The notes under the pieces were generated by a model that saw only the letters and a program-made list of their open reading frames with translations, made no database searches and had not been told where the DNA came from. This document shows positions 6,077 through 7,288 of a DNA stretch of 7,288 nt, one piece after another. The position numbers and the translations under genes are program-made. This DNA is from Bacteroidota bacterium. GTDB lineage: Bacteria > Bacteroidota > Bacteroidia > NS11-12g > UBA955. The stretch lies in the NCBI GenBank assembly GCA_027488495.1, contig JAIYBO010000237.1, positions 1 to 7,288 on the forward strand, in the 5' to 3' direction. Each line of letters begins with the position of its first letter. The first letter of the stretch is position 1.

Positions 6077-7288
6077 TTATTGAATCCTCCATGAATAATG
6101 GGCCGACAAACCCGCAGACCATCCCCTTGATTCGAGGGCGGCGTTGGGGAGATACATGGGACTTAGCATAGACTGCGCGTTGAAACGCAATCCAATGGCT
6201 TGAGAATAATTCAATCGTTTCTCAACACCCAATGCGAAACGTGCGCCAACCACCCATGTCCTGAATTGATCTTGAACCTGAGCTTTTTGCAACAATGTTT
6301 GATAATCAAGTGTTTGAGCACCCGCCGAAACGCCCAATCGATTGGCAGAAATCAATACCTCTGGCGTAACATACAAGCCTTTCCGCCATGCAAAATGACC
6401 CGTATATCCCATCGGAATTGAAAGCATGGTATAGGTCGATTGCGAATTGAATTTCACTTGTGGACCCAGTCCCAAGTACCCAAATATCGGATAGTAACCC
6501 AATGCATCAGCGGATTGTCCTTGAATCACAGTGGCGGGCATGCTATCCCTAAAATCAAATTTCTGCTCGGTGCGATTTTCGGCATATGCCAATCCCAGTT
6601 TCACCGAATGGTTTTTACTCAACTGATACATCAACGCACCTTGGATCCTGGATGCACTTAAGGCAAATTCTCCAGATTTCATGCGATCGAAATAATTCTT
6701 GTGCACGTATTGTTCGTAGGCCGAATTGGCACGATACATCAAACCCGTTTGATTGGCATCGGCGCCCACTTCCACAGACCATCTGCCCAAAACTTCTGGC
6801 ATCTTGCGCGGTTCAAACCAATTCAAAGGCTTCAATTTTTCATTGTTTGATTTCAGCGAAGCTTCAATCTCCTCGATATTTTTCGATTCTATTTGGGTTG
6901 AGAGCAATCCCAAACCATTCAAATCCGAAAAATCAGTTTTCCGCACTTGAGCCTGAACCAAATCAAAGTGCATAAAATCAGTTACCAAGACATCTCCATC
7001 GGCCAACACCATTGACAATGTATTTGGCGATGCCAAAGCTGGGATTTGTGTAGATTTGGCGGAAACAGATTTGGACTTGCTATTTTGAGACTTTGAAACG
7101 GATTGCGGGAAATTGTTCTTGTAAGATGGCGCGTGCACAGTGGCATGCTGTTCCTGCACGTTTGAATTTAAATTGTTTTGAGCCAGTGTTGACTGACCTT
7201 TAGAAGTTTCAACCTGTTTAGCCAGAGGTTGAGAAGATTTTTTATGTTGTTTGCTGTTCCACTGTAACGACACACCCGCAACCACAAT
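6077..7288 (-). CDS. Outer-membrane beta-barrel protein with polar linker (5' end beyond the right edge)
   Basis: Only the last 403 codons are inside the window and the frame is open to the edge. GTG at 7285 is probably internal. The visible N-terminus, IVVAGVSLQW, looks like the end of a membrane helix. It is followed by about 75 residues rich in Q, N, S and K, typical of a flexible periplasmic linker, then a non-repetitive region (about 87-165). From about 168 to the end there are alternating-residue amphipathic strands rich in Gly and aromatics, for example GRWSVEVGAD, IQGALMYQL, VKLGLAYAE, TWVVGARFALGV and GWSAGLSAHYSWRI, the last ending at the C-terminus as in outer-membrane barrels. The layout (presumed cytoplasmic N-domain, helix, linker, barrel) resembles Bacteroidota barrel proteins often encoded next to ECF sigma factors. 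This is inference, as the diagnostic N-terminus is missing. It lies 39 bases upstream of the T9SS cargo gene and is probably cotranscribed with it. Confidence 0.75.
   Translation of the reverse strand: MVVAGVSLQWNSKQHKKSSQPLAKQVETSKGQSTLAQNNLNSNVQEQHATVHAPSYKNNFPQSVSKSQNSKSKSVSAKSTQIPALASPNTLSMVLADGDVLVTDFMHFDLVQAQVRKTDFSDLNGLGLLSTQIESKNIEEIEASLKSNNEKLKPLNWFEPRKMPEVLGRWSVEVGADANQTGLMYRANSAYEQYVHKNYFDRMKSGEFALSASRIQGALMYQLSKNHSVKLGLAYAENRTEQKFDFRDSMPATVIQGQSADALGYYPIFGYLGLGPQVKFNSQSTYTMLSIPMGYTGHFAWRKGLYVTPEVLISANRLGVSAGAQTLDYQTLLQKAQVQDQFRTWVVGARFALGVEKRLNYSQAIGLRFNAQSMLSPMYLPNAALESRGWSAGLSAHYSWRIQ

Noticed and set aside
7283..7285. GTG as the true start of the barrel-protein gene
   Set aside because: It falls inside what looks like the end of a hydrophobic helix, and the frame stays open to the window edge, so the real start is most likely outside.
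1..7288. CRISPR arrays, insertion sequences, tRNAs, riboswitches or attachment sites
   Set aside because: No direct-repeat array, transposase, terminal inverted repeat pair, tRNA cloverleaf or cobalamin-riboswitch-like sequence was seen, and the gaps between genes are too short to hold most of them.

Overview
The window reads as chromosomal DNA from a member of the Bacteroidota. Four things point there: a C-terminal type IX secretion (T9SS) sorting domain, the Bacteroidota form of TamB, a MeaB GTPase, and start-proximal elements resembling the phylum's TAnnTTTG -7 promoter box. The order or genus cannot be fixed from the sequence. Base composition looks even (GC in the mid-40s percent by eye). 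I see no tRNA, rRNA, CRISPR array, insertion sequence, integrase or phage gene. Nearly all of the window is coding, and no non-coding gap exceeds about 85 bases.

Layout. Positions 1-1553 (minus) hold the N-terminal third or so of a TamB/AsmA-like envelope protein whose gene leaves the window at the left edge. Seventeen bases away, divergently transcribed, is tsaD (1571-2602, plus), the catalytic subunit of tRNA t6A37 synthesis. An 83-base spacer with a terminator-like hairpin and a -7-like box leads to meaB (2686-3585, plus), the GTPase chaperone of adenosylcobalamin-dependent methylmalonyl-CoA mutase. Only 25 bases separate the meaB stop from the stop of a convergent minus-strand gene (3611-6037). 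That gene encodes a large secreted T9SS cargo protein: signal peptide, N-terminal propeller-like repeats, an SdrD-B-like domain, two adhesin-like beta domains and a type A sorting domain. Upstream of it on the same strand, 39 bases away, is the 3' part of a gene for a protein with a polar linker and a C-terminal outer-membrane beta-barrel (6077-7288). It leaves the window at the right edge.

How the parts relate. The left half is housekeeping: outer-membrane biogenesis (tamB), tRNA modification (tsaD) and propionate/methylmalonyl-CoA metabolism (meaB). The right half is a surface module, probably one transcription unit, in which a barrel protein precedes an exported cell-surface protein. No new defence, mobile or regulatory system is visible. 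The points most worth checking are the two TTG starts in the 17-base divergent tamB/tsaD region, the -7-like boxes sitting 4-6 bases before start codons, and the unexplained pairing of the barrel protein with the T9SS cargo.
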